Source: Streptomyces rapamycinicus NRRL 5491 (lineage in GTDB: Bacteria > Actinomycetota > Actinomycetes > Streptomycetales > Streptomycetaceae). From it: DNA of 64,000 nt. The notes beneath the pieces were generated by a model. The model saw only the letters and a program-made list of their open reading frames with translations, did not search any database and was not told where the DNA came from. Location: positions 496,001-560,000 of the forward strand of contig NZ_CP085193.1 in assembly GCF_024298965.1 (NCBI RefSeq), given 5' to 3'. How positions within the stretch are numbered: the stretch's first letter is position 1; each line of letters starts with the position of its first letter. Made by a program: the position numbers and the translations under genes. Of the stretch, positions 8,956-17,700 are shown in pieces.

Positions 8956-9473
8956 ATGTCGCCACCCATGCGCCACGTCGTCGGAGCACGGACCACACTT
9001 CCGGATCGGACCGTGGTCGTACCTCCCCTGCCGCACCTCAGCCCCTGGTCCGGCCTCACCATCACTGAGTCGCGGCCGGGGACCAACACCGAGGTTCACC
9101 CGGACACCGGCCAACCGCCCGCTCACGCCTCCACCCTCGTCCGCCTGCCCGACAACGTCTCCACCGTCCATGCGGCCGTCGCCACGGACTCCGTCGTCAC
9201 CGCCTACCACGCGGTCCGCACCGAGGCCCAGGCCAAACCGGGCGAGGTGATCGCTGTCATCGGCCTGGGCGGCCTCGGCCTCAACGGAGTGCGTACGGGA
9301 GTGATCGCCGGGGCCACGGTCTACGGCGTGGACATCAACCCCGGCACCTTCGCGGCCGCCCACGCGGCGGGCGCCCGCGAATGCTTCACCGACACCGCCG
9401 CGCTGGCGGACCTGCGGACCGGCTCCGCCACGGCAAGGTCCGCGGCCGCCTGTTCCCCCGCCCCGGCGGCTGA
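8956..9473 (+). pseudogene. Zinc-type alcohol dehydrogenase remnant with internal deletion
   Basis: The frame from 8956 contains the centre of a medium-chain dehydrogenase: LVRLPDNVSTVHAAVATDSV, then the nucleotide-binding stretch AVIGLGGLGLNGVRTGV and VYGVDINPGTFAAAHAAGAR. The N-terminal catalytic domain with its zinc ligands is missing. After residue LADL the frame degenerates, but a second frame just after it reads LRHGKVRGRLFPRPGG and stops at 9471-9473, which matches the very C-terminus of such enzymes. Roughly a hundred residues that should lie between are gone, with a change of frame. The gene is dead or a short relic. It lies ten bases from the divergent membrane-protein start. Confidence 0.75.
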
Positions 9474-9508
9474 CCCCGGCCTCCTCGGCGTTCACGCCCT
9501 CCGTCAGC

Positions 9509-9955
9509 TCAGCGGCGACGGGAGAGCTGTTCGCGTACCCACGCCGGATCGGGGTTGGTGTGCGAGCGGCCTGCCACGATGACGGTCGGTACGGTCTCGT
9601 TGCCGTCGTTGGCGGCCCTCACCGCCGCCGCACCAGCCGGGTCACGCCAGATGTTGACCCAGTGCACCCGGCGGGCGCCGCGGCCCAGGCGGATGCGCAG
9701 GCGGAGGCAGAACGCGCAGCCCGGTCGCCAGAAGACGACTGGACGGCCGTCCGCCGCGCTGCGTCGTTGTGCCTCCGGCGCGCTGATCGACCGCGGGAAG
9801 ATCAGGGGCGAGTTCACGACCGCGAGAGTCACGAACACCAGCAGGGGCGCTACGGCCGTGCCAGGGTTTCCGCTGGAGATCAGGCCGGCGGCGAAGGACG
9901 CGCCGCAGAGCACGAGGACTGTCGGCAGGATCCAAGCGCGCGTCATAGCGGCCAA
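9509..9955 (-). CDS. Membrane-anchored glutaredoxin-like protein
   Basis: A 148-residue protein with two N-terminal hydrophobic helices (WILPTVLVLCGASFAAGLI and APLLVFVTLAVVNSPLIF) followed by a thioredoxin-fold domain. FWRPGCAFCLRLRIRLG holds the C-x-x-C redox motif (CAFC) and NETVPTVIV holds the cis-proline TVP motif, as in actinobacterial glutaredoxins/mycoredoxins that use mycothiol. It would reduce mixed disulfides at the cytosolic membrane face. Two in-frame starts (MAAMTRAW) lie four codons apart. Only two bases separate it from the amidohydrolase upstream, so the two are probably co-transcribed. Confidence 0.85.
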   Translation of the reverse strand: MAAMTRAWILPTVLVLCGASFAAGLISSGNPGTAVAPLLVFVTLAVVNSPLIFPRSISAPEAQRRSAADGRPVVFWRPGCAFCLRLRIRLGRGARRVHWVNIWRDPAGAAAVRAANDGNETVPTVIVAGRSHTNPDPAWVREQLSRRR

Positions 9956-9957
9956 GG

Positions 9958-11532
9958 CTATCGCTGTGCCGGGCTCCAGCGGCCGTCGACGTACGCCGCC
10001 ACCACCTCGATGTCCCCGATACGCGACGTATCGACACGCCGGGGGTCGTCGCCGAGCACGGCCAGGTCGGCGAGCTTGCCCGGGGTGAGGCTTCCCAGGC
10101 TGTCCTCCCAGCGGCAGGCGAACGCGCCCGCGACCGTGTAGGCCCGCAGGGCCTCGTCGAGGACGATCCCCTCATCCGGGCCGATCACCTGACCGGACTC
10201 GGAGGTGCGCTCGACCATGAACTGGATGGCCGTCAGCGGGGATCCGTCCGTGACGGGACGGTCGGAGCTGCCGACGAGGGGGATGCCGTGGTCCAGGAAC
10301 GCCTTGCCGCGGTAGAGCCACGGGGCCCGTTCCTCGCCCATGATCGCCGCGTAGTCGTCGCCGAAGTGACGCAGGAAGCCGGGCTGCACGACCGCACTGA
10401 TACCGAGTCCCGCGAAGCGCGGAAGCTGATCGGGGCGGATCAGGCCGGCGTGCTCGATGCGGTGCCGGGCGCCGGGGCGTGGCCGGAGCCGCTGGGCCCG
10501 TTCCAGGGCGTCCAGGGCCACATCGGCGGCGCGGTCGCCGATCGCGTGGACCGCGAGCTGCCACCCGGCCAGGTGGCCGTCCACGATCGTCTCCGCGAGC
10601 GCCTCCGGATCGTCCTGCGGCTCACCCCTGTGGTCCAGCCCCTCGTACGGGCTGCTGAGCGCGGCGGTCCGGGCCATCATGCCGCCGTCCGTGTAGATCT
10701 TCAGCGCGCCCACGGAGAGCCGGTCGTCGCCGAACCCAGTGCGCAGTCCCAGGTCGAGGGCCCGGGGAATGCCGTCGGCTTCGTGTGCGGCGACCGGGTG
10801 CAGCCGGTCGGCGGACACCATGACCTGTACGCGCAGCGGCAACAGGCCCGAGTCACGGGCGAGTTGGTAGGCGCCCAGCTCGACCGGGCTGTGGCCGAAG
10901 AGGGCGCCGCCGATGCCCGCCTCGGCGCAGGCGGTGACGCCCTCGGCCAGGCAGGTGCGGGCGGCGCGGCCGATCGCCTCGGCCAGTTCCCGCTGGGAGT
11001 ACGGGAGGCGCAGAGCGCGGGCGGCGCCCATGGCGCCCTCGGCGAGGAAGCCGCTCTCGTGCGGGATGCCGGCGGGGAGCAGGTCGAGAACGGCGGAGTT
11101 GACGAGGCAGCCGTGCCCGGAGTCGTGCGTCACCATCAGCTTGCGCCCGCGGCTGACCTTGTCCAGTTCGGCGGCGGTCAGGTGGCGTCCCAGGGCTCGC
11201 TGGTCGTATCCGGCGATGCTCACCCAGGCCCCGGGCGAGCTGTTCCGGGTGACGGTCTCCTCCACGGTGGCGAGCACGTCGTCGATCCGGGTGCGGCCCG
11301 CGATGCTCGGGGTCTGCTGCTTGAACCCGGTCCAGGCCAGGTGCGCATGGGGGTCGATGAACCCGGGCAGCACGGTGGCGCCTTGCAGGTCGATCACCTC
11401 GCGGGCGGGCAGGGAGGTCACGGCCTTGTCCAGGCCCGCGATCCGGCCCCGCCAGATGCCCAGGTCGTGGGCGACGGGGTGGTCCGGGTCCATGGTGAGG
11501 AAGCGGGCGTTCGTCAGTCTGGTGCAGAGCAT
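9958..11532 (-). CDS. Amidohydrolase family protein (YtcJ-like)
   Basis: A 524-residue amidohydrolase of the amidohydrolase_3 branch. The N-terminal beta-sandwich leads to VLPGFIDPHAHLAWTGF, where HAH provides two metal ligands. Later metal and catalytic elements are in AVHAIGDRAADVAL and RIEHAGLIRPD (His ligands) and GSSDRPVTDGSPL (Asp). The C-terminal SLGSLTPGKLADLAVLGDDP closes the sandwich, with the usual GKLADL motif. Members hydrolyse formamides, N-acyl compounds or cyclic amides; the substrate here is not evident. The start ATG at 11532 lies 62 bases from the MbtH-like gene end. It is co-oriented with, but not known to belong to, the coelichelin cluster. Confidence 0.88.
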   Translation of the reverse strand: MLCTRLTNARFLTMDPDHPVAHDLGIWRGRIAGLDKAVTSLPAREVIDLQGATVLPGFIDPHAHLAWTGFKQQTPSIAGRTRIDDVLATVEETVTRNSSPGAWVSIAGYDQRALGRHLTAAELDKVSRGRKLMVTHDSGHGCLVNSAVLDLLPAGIPHESGFLAEGAMGAARALRLPYSQRELAEAIGRAARTCLAEGVTACAEAGIGGALFGHSPVELGAYQLARDSGLLPLRVQVMVSADRLHPVAAHEADGIPRALDLGLRTGFGDDRLSVGALKIYTDGGMMARTAALSSPYEGLDHRGEPQDDPEALAETIVDGHLAGWQLAVHAIGDRAADVALDALERAQRLRPRPGARHRIEHAGLIRPDQLPRFAGLGISAVVQPGFLRHFGDDYAAIMGEERAPWLYRGKAFLDHGIPLVGSSDRPVTDGSPLTAIQFMVERTSESGQVIGPDEGIVLDEALRAYTVAGAFACRWEDSLGSLTPGKLADLAVLGDDPRRVDTSRIGDIEVVAAYVDGRWSPAQR

Positions 11533-11594
11533 CTGCCGGCGCTCGCCTCGGTGCCCGGGCGGCTTGCGGTGACGAGGGTCAGGTGCCGGTTACG

Positions 11595-11808
11595 TCAGTT
11601 CTCCATGGTCTCCGCCAGGGATCGGGGGCGCAGGTCGGTCCAGTGGGTTTCGATGAACTCCAGGCACGCCTTCGCGGGTGTTCTCCTCGAAGACGGTCGT
11701 CCATCCCCCGGGCACCTCGGCGAAGACCGGCCAGAGCGAGTGCTGGCCCTCGTCGTTCACCAGGACCAGGAAACGGCCTTCGGTGTCATCGAAAGGGTTT
11801 GTGCTCAT
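11595..11808 (-). pseudogene. cchK: MbtH-like protein gene with single-base frameshift
   Basis: The start [20 protein letters not shown] and [20 protein letters not shown] are textbook MbtH, the small chaperone that activates NRPS adenylation domains. After ENTRE the frame diverges ([11 protein letters not shown]...) and stops at 11590. Dropping one G from the GG at 11669-11670 restores [20 protein letters not shown] and a TGA at 11595-11597, giving the expected 70 residues. As given, the second helix and the conserved Trp in HWTDLRP are lost. The position at the cluster end matches cchK of S. coelicolor. Either the gene is inactivated and an MbtH from elsewhere serves CchH, or the base is a sequencing error. 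Confidence 0.85.
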
Positions 11809-11835
11809 GCCCAGCGCCTCCTATGAAGACCTGAC

Positions 11836-11854
11836 TTAGGTTAGGCTCGCCTAA
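11836..11854. promoter_or_regulatory. Iron box (DmdR1/IdeR operator)
   Basis: TTAGGTTAGGCTCGCCTAA is a 19-bp match to the actinobacterial iron-box consensus TTAGGTTAGGCTCACCTAA with one mismatch. It lies between the divergent cchK (27 bases from its start) and cchJ (47 bases from its start) and should repress both when Fe(II)-loaded DmdR1/IdeR binds. Confidence 0.88.
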
Positions 11855-11901
11855 TTGACGGGAGTTTAGCTCCGTCCCTTCCCTCTCACAAGGAGACGTT
11901 C

Positions 11902-13017
11902 ATGCGCCTGGGCGCGGCCGATGGGAAGAACGCCTTCGCCGGGTTCGGGCTGCCCGGCGCACCCGGCACCGGCGAGTTCTGGGCGGCGGCGAGGACACCC
12001 GCGTCGGTGCCCGCCGACGGCGGTGGATGGGTGACCTTGTTCCTGTGGCGCGGCTCCCCGACGAGCATCGGCTTCGAGAGCTGGTCGGAGCCGGTCCCGC
12101 TGCGCCGGTGGGGCGATACGGACTGCTGGTACGCCGAGGTGCGCATGCCCGAGCGGCTGCGCGTGACCTATCAGTTCCTCGTGGGCGACGCGGCGCACGC
12201 CGACCCGTTCAACCCGGTCGGTGCGGGCGGTGAACGGTCCATCGCCGCGACCCCGGACGCCCCGGCCCAGCCGCACTGGCCCGTCATCGGCGCCGACGCC
12301 GTACTGCCACTCCCGCGCACCCGGATCCGCTGGAGCAGCGAACGGCTCGGCGGGCGGCGCACCGCGCGGGTCCACCCGGCGGGCGGTGGCGGGCCCGTGG
12401 TCCTGCTGCTCGACGGGGACGACTGGCTGTACCTGCACCCGGCCATGGCCGCGTTCGACTCGGCCGTCGCCAGTGGCGAGATGCCCGCCGTCACACTCGT
12501 CTTCCTGCCGAGCGGGGACAGGGAGACCGAGTTCGGATGCGGGCCCGCCCTGTGGGAGGCGATCCGGGACGAACTGCTGCCGCTGGTGGCGGAATCCGGC
12601 GTACCCGCCGATGTGGACCAGCTGGTGGTCGCCGGGCAGAGCATGGGTGGGCTGAGCGCGATGTACGCGGCACTGGAGTTCCCGGACCTGGTGTCCCGCG
12701 TCGCCTGTCAGTCGGGGTCCTTCTGGTGGGCCCCCGGCGCCATGGACCTGCCGGACCCCTTGGGCGGCCCGGTCGGCGGCACCGTCGCCGCGCGCCTGCG
12801 GGAGCGTCCCGACCTGTCCGGGCTGCGTGTCGCGTTCGACGTGGGGGAACACGAGACCCGGATGCTCCCCCACTGCGAGCTGACCGAGTCCCTGGCGACA
12901 CGAACCGGCGCGACCGTACGGGTCTCCCGGTCGGCGTCCGGCCATGACCGGGCGGGCTGGCGGCACGCCCTGCTCAGGGATGTCGCCTGGGCGCTCGATG
13001 AGCGGGTGTTTCGTTAG
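11902..13017 (+). CDS. cchJ: Siderophore esterase CchJ (Fes-like)
   Basis: A 371-residue alpha/beta hydrolase of the enterochelin-esterase family. An N-terminal Fes-like sandwich domain (about residues 20-110, VTLFLWRGSP...VTYQFLVGD) precedes the catalytic domain. The nucleophile elbow is VVAGQSMGGLSAMYAAL (Ser in GQSMG), and the catalytic His is in SASGHDRAGWR. No signal peptide is present, so it acts in the cytosol. In coelichelin clusters this protein is proposed either to release the peptide from CchH, which lacks a thioesterase domain, or to cleave the imported ferri-siderophore. The start follows AAGGAGA. It is convergent with cchI, nine bases away, and is controlled by the iron box at 11836-11854. 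Confidence 0.9.
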   Translation: MRLGAADGKNAFAGFGLPGAPGTGEFWAAARTPASVPADGGGWVTLFLWRGSPTSIGFESWSEPVPLRRWGDTDCWYAEVRMPERLRVTYQFLVGDAAHADPFNPVGAGGERSIAATPDAPAQPHWPVIGADAVLPLPRTRIRWSSERLGGRRTARVHPAGGGGPVVLLLDGDDWLYLHPAMAAFDSAVASGEMPAVTLVFLPSGDRETEFGCGPALWEAIRDELLPLVAESGVPADVDQLVVAGQSMGGLSAMYAALEFPDLVSRVACQSGSFWWAPGAMDLPDPLGGPVGGTVAARLRERPDLSGLRVAFDVGEHETRMLPHCELTESLATRTGATVRVSRSASGHDRAGWRHALLRDVAWALDERVFR

Positions 13018-13026
13018 CCGACCGGT

Positions 13027-14727
13027 TCACCGGGCCACCGCCGCGCAGTAGTCCTCGTCCGTGGCGAGGAGGTTGCGGTGGGTGTCCTCGGCGGTGATGA
13101 CGCCTTCGTCCAGTGCGAGGACACGGTCGGCGGCGTCCAGGAGGGCCGGGCTACTGGTGATCACGATGGTGGTCCGGCCCCGGCGCAGCTTCGCGACGTT
13201 GCGCGCGATGAGCTGCTCGGTGACCGCGTCGACGGCCGTCGTCGGGTCGTGCAGGACGAGGACTTCGGTGTCGGCGGCGAGGGCACGGGCCAGGGACAGC
13301 CGCTGGCGCTGGCCCCCGGAGAGGTTCGCACCGCGGTCGCGGACCCGGTAGTCGAGTCCTTCACGGTGGAGGGCGACCACGTCGGTCAGCATGGACGCCT
13401 CGATGGCCTCCGGGACCATCCGGCTGGTGCCCAACGGGTCGATGTTGGTACCGAGGGTGCCCGCGAAGATCTCCCCGTCGTACGGGTTGACCAGCAGGTA
13501 CGCGCGGAGCGCCTCGACCGACAGCTCCCCGAGCTCCCGCCCGCTCACCCGCACCGCCCCCTCGTACACGCCGGGCGGGACGGTCACGGCCAGGATCGAC
13601 GCCAGGTCGGCCGCCGCGCGCGGCTGGTAGGCGGCGATCGCCACGAACTCGCCGGCGCTCACCTGGAACTTCAGCTTGCGCAGGGAGCCGTAGCGGAGGC
13701 AGTCGACGTCGAGGCCTCCGCCCGCGGCCGGGTGCTCCGCCCCCGAAGCCGTCACCGGCGGCGCGGCCAGCACCAGCGCCATCCGCTCGGCCGACGCGCG
13801 CGCCATCATCACGTACTTCGGCATCTCCGAGAACAGCTTGAGCGGTTCCATGATGAACTGCGCCAGCCCCACCGCCATGACGAGTTCGCCGACGTTGATC
13901 CGGCCGCTCCACGCCAGCGAGCCCGCCGTCAGGGTCACAGCGGCGGCGAGGATCGCGTTGAGCGCCAGCGCGGTGCCCGCGTACACGCCGTTGACCTTGG
14001 CGACCGTGATCGCCTGGTGGGTCGCCTCCGCGCTGACCTCACGGTAGGACCGGAACGCCGCCTGGTTGCCGCCGAAGCCGTGCAGCGGGCGCAGCCCGGT
14101 GATCAGGTCGGCGACCTTCGCGCCCGCCCGCGCCACCCGGGCCTGCTGTTCGCGGGTGCTGGAGCCGATCCGCCTGGACAGCACGCTCAGGACCGACAGG
14201 ATCGCGACGGTTCCCACGATCACCAGCAGGCCGAGCCGCACATCGGCCAGGCCGAGGGCGACCGCCGCGACCAGCACCGCGACCAGCGAGCTGATCAGCA
14301 GCGGCACCACCTCGATGATGTCTGCGGTCTGGTCGGCGTCCTCAGTGGCGATGGTGAGCACCTCGCCGGACTTGAGGTCCATGTCCCTGGCCACCGGCTG
14401 AAGGCCACAGGCCGCGACCTTCACCCGCCAGCGGTGTGCCTCGGTCGTGTTGGCCTTCTGGAGGACGCGCATCCCGAACCGCCATGACAGCGACACCGTC
14501 GTGATGATCACCGCCAGCGCGGCGATCGACAGACCGAGCGCGCCGAGGCTCCGGTGGCGCATCGTGTGCTCGACGATCAGGCCGAGCGCGATGGGGAAGG
14601 CCGTCTCACCCGCCTGGTACAGGCCCATGAGGACGGTGCCCCAGGCCATGGCGCCGAGGTTGCGGCGCAGTGCGGTCCGGAGGATGTCGGGCCCGGGTCG
14701 GGGCCGCCGCGTGTCAGGAGTTGTCAT
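13027..14727 (-). CDS. cchI: ABC exporter half-transporter CchI with degenerate Walker motifs
   Basis: A 566-residue TMD-NBD half transporter. Six helices occupy about residues 25-310 ([20 protein letters not shown] and others). In the NBD the signature [20 protein letters not shown] is perfect, but where Walker A should be (about residue 366) it reads [18 protein letters not shown] with no G-x-x-G-x-G-K-S/T, and Walker B reads [11 protein letters not shown] with His replacing the Asp and Asp replacing the catalytic Glu. It thus needs a partner, most likely CchG, whose defects are complementary. Starts at 14727, 14742, 14757 and 14772 are all in frame because a 15-base duplication repeats MPESS; 14727 is preferred for its short 14-base overlap with cchH. 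Confidence 0.88.
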   Translation of the reverse strand: MTTPDTRRPRPGPDILRTALRRNLGAMAWGTVLMGLYQAGETAFPIALGLIVEHTMRHRSLGALGLSIAALAVIITTVSLSWRFGMRVLQKANTTEAHRWRVKVAACGLQPVARDMDLKSGEVLTIATEDADQTADIIEVVPLLISSLVAVLVAAVALGLADVRLGLLVIVGTVAILSVLSVLSRRIGSSTREQQARVARAGAKVADLITGLRPLHGFGGNQAAFRSYREVSAEATHQAITVAKVNGVYAGTALALNAILAAAVTLTAGSLAWSGRINVGELVMAVGLAQFIMEPLKLFSEMPKYVMMARASAERMALVLAAPPVTASGAEHPAAGGGLDVDCLRYGSLRKLKFQVSAGEFVAIAAYQPRAAADLASILAVTVPPGVYEGAVRVSGRELGELSVEALRAYLLVNPYDGEIFAGTLGTNIDPLGTSRMVPEAIEASMLTDVVALHREGLDYRVRDRGANLSGGQRQRLSLARALAADTEVLVLHDPTTAVDAVTEQLIARNVAKLRRGRTTIVITSSPALLDAADRVLALDEGVITAEDTHRNLLATDEDYCAAVAR

Positions 14728-17700
14728 CGAGGACTCGGGCATCGAGGACTCGGGCATGGAGGTGGTGGGCATCGAGGTGGCGGGCCATCGCTTCCGGGGT
14801 GCGCAGGGTGAACAGGTCTCGTATCGTGATCACCGGACCGTACTCGCGGCGGAGCAGCCCGATCAGCCGCACCGCCAGCATGGAGTGCCCTCCCAGGGAC
14901 ACGAAGTCGCTCACCGCGCTCACCTCGTCGTCGTCCAGGTCCAGTGCCTCGGCGAAGAACTCGCACACCACCGTCTCGGTCTCGGTCGCCGGCCCCCGCT
15001 CCCCCGCCGTGGTCAGCGCGCCCAGCGGCTTGGCCTCCGGCAACGCCTTGGTGTCAGCCTTCCCGTTCACCGTCAGCGGGACGCTGTCGACCTGGGCGTA
15101 GTGCGTCGGGCGCAGGAAGTCCGGCAGCCCGGCGCCCACTTCGGTGGCCACGGTCGCCAGCTCCGCGCCCTCCAGCACCAGATAGGCGGCCAGCCGGTAC
15201 GCTCCGTCGACCTGCGGATCGGGCTGTGCGACCGCGGCAGCGAACCGGACCGCGGGGTGTGCCGCGAACGCTGCCTCGACCTCGCCGAGTTCGACCCGGT
15301 GTCCCCGGATCTTGACCTGCTGGTCGGTGCGGCCCAGGTACATCAGGTTGCCATCGGGCCGACGGACCACCAGGTCCCCGGTGCGGTACATGCGCTCACC
15401 GGGCTCGCCGAACGGGCACGCCACGAAGCGGTGCGCGGTCCGGGCGGGCTGCCCGAGATAGCCACGCGCGATGCCGATGCCCGACACATACAGCTCACCG
15501 GGCACTCCGTCCGGCAGCGGCCGCAGCCACGGATCCAGTACGTAGACATCGGTGTTGTCGATCGCCACACCCACCACCGGGTCCTGACATTCGAAGGTGC
15601 CGACGCCGAGGGTGTTGATGGTGTACTCGGTGGGTCCGTAGAGGTTGTAGCCGACCGTCCCCTCGGTCTCGGCGAGCCGCCGCCACAGCGCCGGGGTGAC
15701 GGCCTCGCCGCCCAGCAGCACCAGCGCCGGCCGCCGCTCCGGGTGGTCGAGCAGCCCCTCGGCCACCAGCTGCTGCGCGTACGTCGGGGTCACGTTGATG
15801 ACGTCGATGCCGTGCTCGAGGCAGTACTCGACCAGCCGGGGCGCGTCACGGCGCAGCTCCTCGTCGCAGATGTGCACCTCGTGGCCGTCGGCGAGCCACA
15901 GCAGCTCCTCCCACGACATGTCGAAGGCGAACGACACGGTGTGCGCGATCCGGAAGACCCGGTGGCCGTGGGCCGCCAGCACCGGCTCGAAGATCCGGCG
16001 CTGATGGTTGATCAGCATGTTGGTGAGCCCCGCGTACTCGGTCACCACGCCCTTGGGCTTCCCGGTCGACCCGGAGGTGTAGATCGTGTACGCGGGGTGC
16101 CGCAGCCGGTCCGGGTCGTCCGTCGCGAACGTCACATACGGTTTCCCCTCGGGGAGGGGCCGGTCCAGTTCGATCAGGTCACCGGTGAGCCGGGGCGAGA
16201 CCGCGCTCACGGTGAGGATCACCTCCGGGCGGGCGTCCGCGACGATCGCGGCGATCCGCTCGTCCGGGTGGTCCAGCTCCAGCGGAACGTACGCGGCGCC
16301 GACACGCAGCACCGCGAACAGCGCCACGATCGAGTCGAGGGAGCGCGGGATCGCGAGGCCCACGGTCGTCCCGGGGCCGATGCCGCGCCCGGCGAGCACA
16401 CCGGCCGCCGCGCGGCTGCGGTCCCGCAGCCCGGCGAAGGTCATGGTCGAGCCGCCGGCGACCAGCGCCACCCGCCGCGGGTCGCGGTCCGCCGCCCGGT
16501 CGAACCGGTCGACCACGGTGTCCGTGCCGATGTCCGTACGCTCCCCCCGCGAGGGTTTTGGCGCCAGCCCCGGCAGCGCGCCGACCGGCCCGGTCGACCG
16601 GGCCAGGTCTTCGAGCACACGCAGGTAGTCGTCGAGGAGACGGCGGGCGTTGCCGGTGTCCTCGTCGCGGTACTCCAGCTTGACCGTGAGCCGGTCGCCG
16701 GGCGTGACGACCCAGGTGAACGGGTAGTGGGTGGAGTCATCGGCTGTCACCGAGGTGATGCCGTGCCGGGCGTTCATCTCGGCGAACGCGTCCATGTCCA
16801 GAAAGTTCTGCAGCACGAACAGGTTGTCGAACAGGGTGTCGTGCCCGCTGGCCCGCTGGATCTCGCCGAGCCCCAGGTGCTCGTGGTCCATCGCCTCGAC
16901 CCTGGCCGCCTGTACGGCCGACAGATACTCCCCGGCCGTGTCGTCCGGCCGGGCCCGCGTCCACATGGGCACGGTGTTGAGCAGCACGCCGACGATGCCG
17001 TCCAGCCCCTCGCCCTCCCGGCCGGAGACGGTCACGCCGAACACGGCGTCGCCGCGGCCCGTGTGGGCGCCCAGCAGGAGGCCGAACGCGCCGGTCAGCA
17101 CCGAGTTCAGCGTGACGCCGTGCGCTTTGGCCGCCTCCCTCAGCGACTCCGATCGTTCGGCGGACAGGGTGTGCACGAGCGCGCGCGGCAGGTCGTCCGA
17201 GAGAGCGGGCGCCGGTCCGGCGAGCAGTGTCGGACCGGGGAGACCGGCCAGGTGCTCCGCCCAGAAGCGCTCCGATACGGCGGAGTCCCTGGCGTCGAGC
17301 GCCCGGGCGTGGTCCTCGAAGCTCGGCGTGGCCGGGGCCGGGGCATCCAATTCGTCCTGGAGAACGGCCTGGTAGGCGTCGAACAGCTCCCGCAGCACGA
17401 TCTCGCGGGACCAGCCGTCCCACAGCAGCAGGTGGTAGCTGAGCAGCAGCCCGTCGCGGTCGTCGGGCAGCCGCACCACGGTCATCCGGATCAGCGGCGG
17501 CTCACCCGGGTCGAATCCGGTGTCGCGGTCCCGGGTGCGCAGGACTTCGACTTCCGCGTCCGTGGAGAGAGCGACCGTGCGGACATCGACCCGCCGGCCC
17601 GCCCCCAGCACCTGGACCGGGTTTCCGTCGTCGCCGGTGGTGAAGCCGGCGCCCACGACCGGGTACCGCTCGATCACGTATGCCATCGCCTCGGCCAGCG

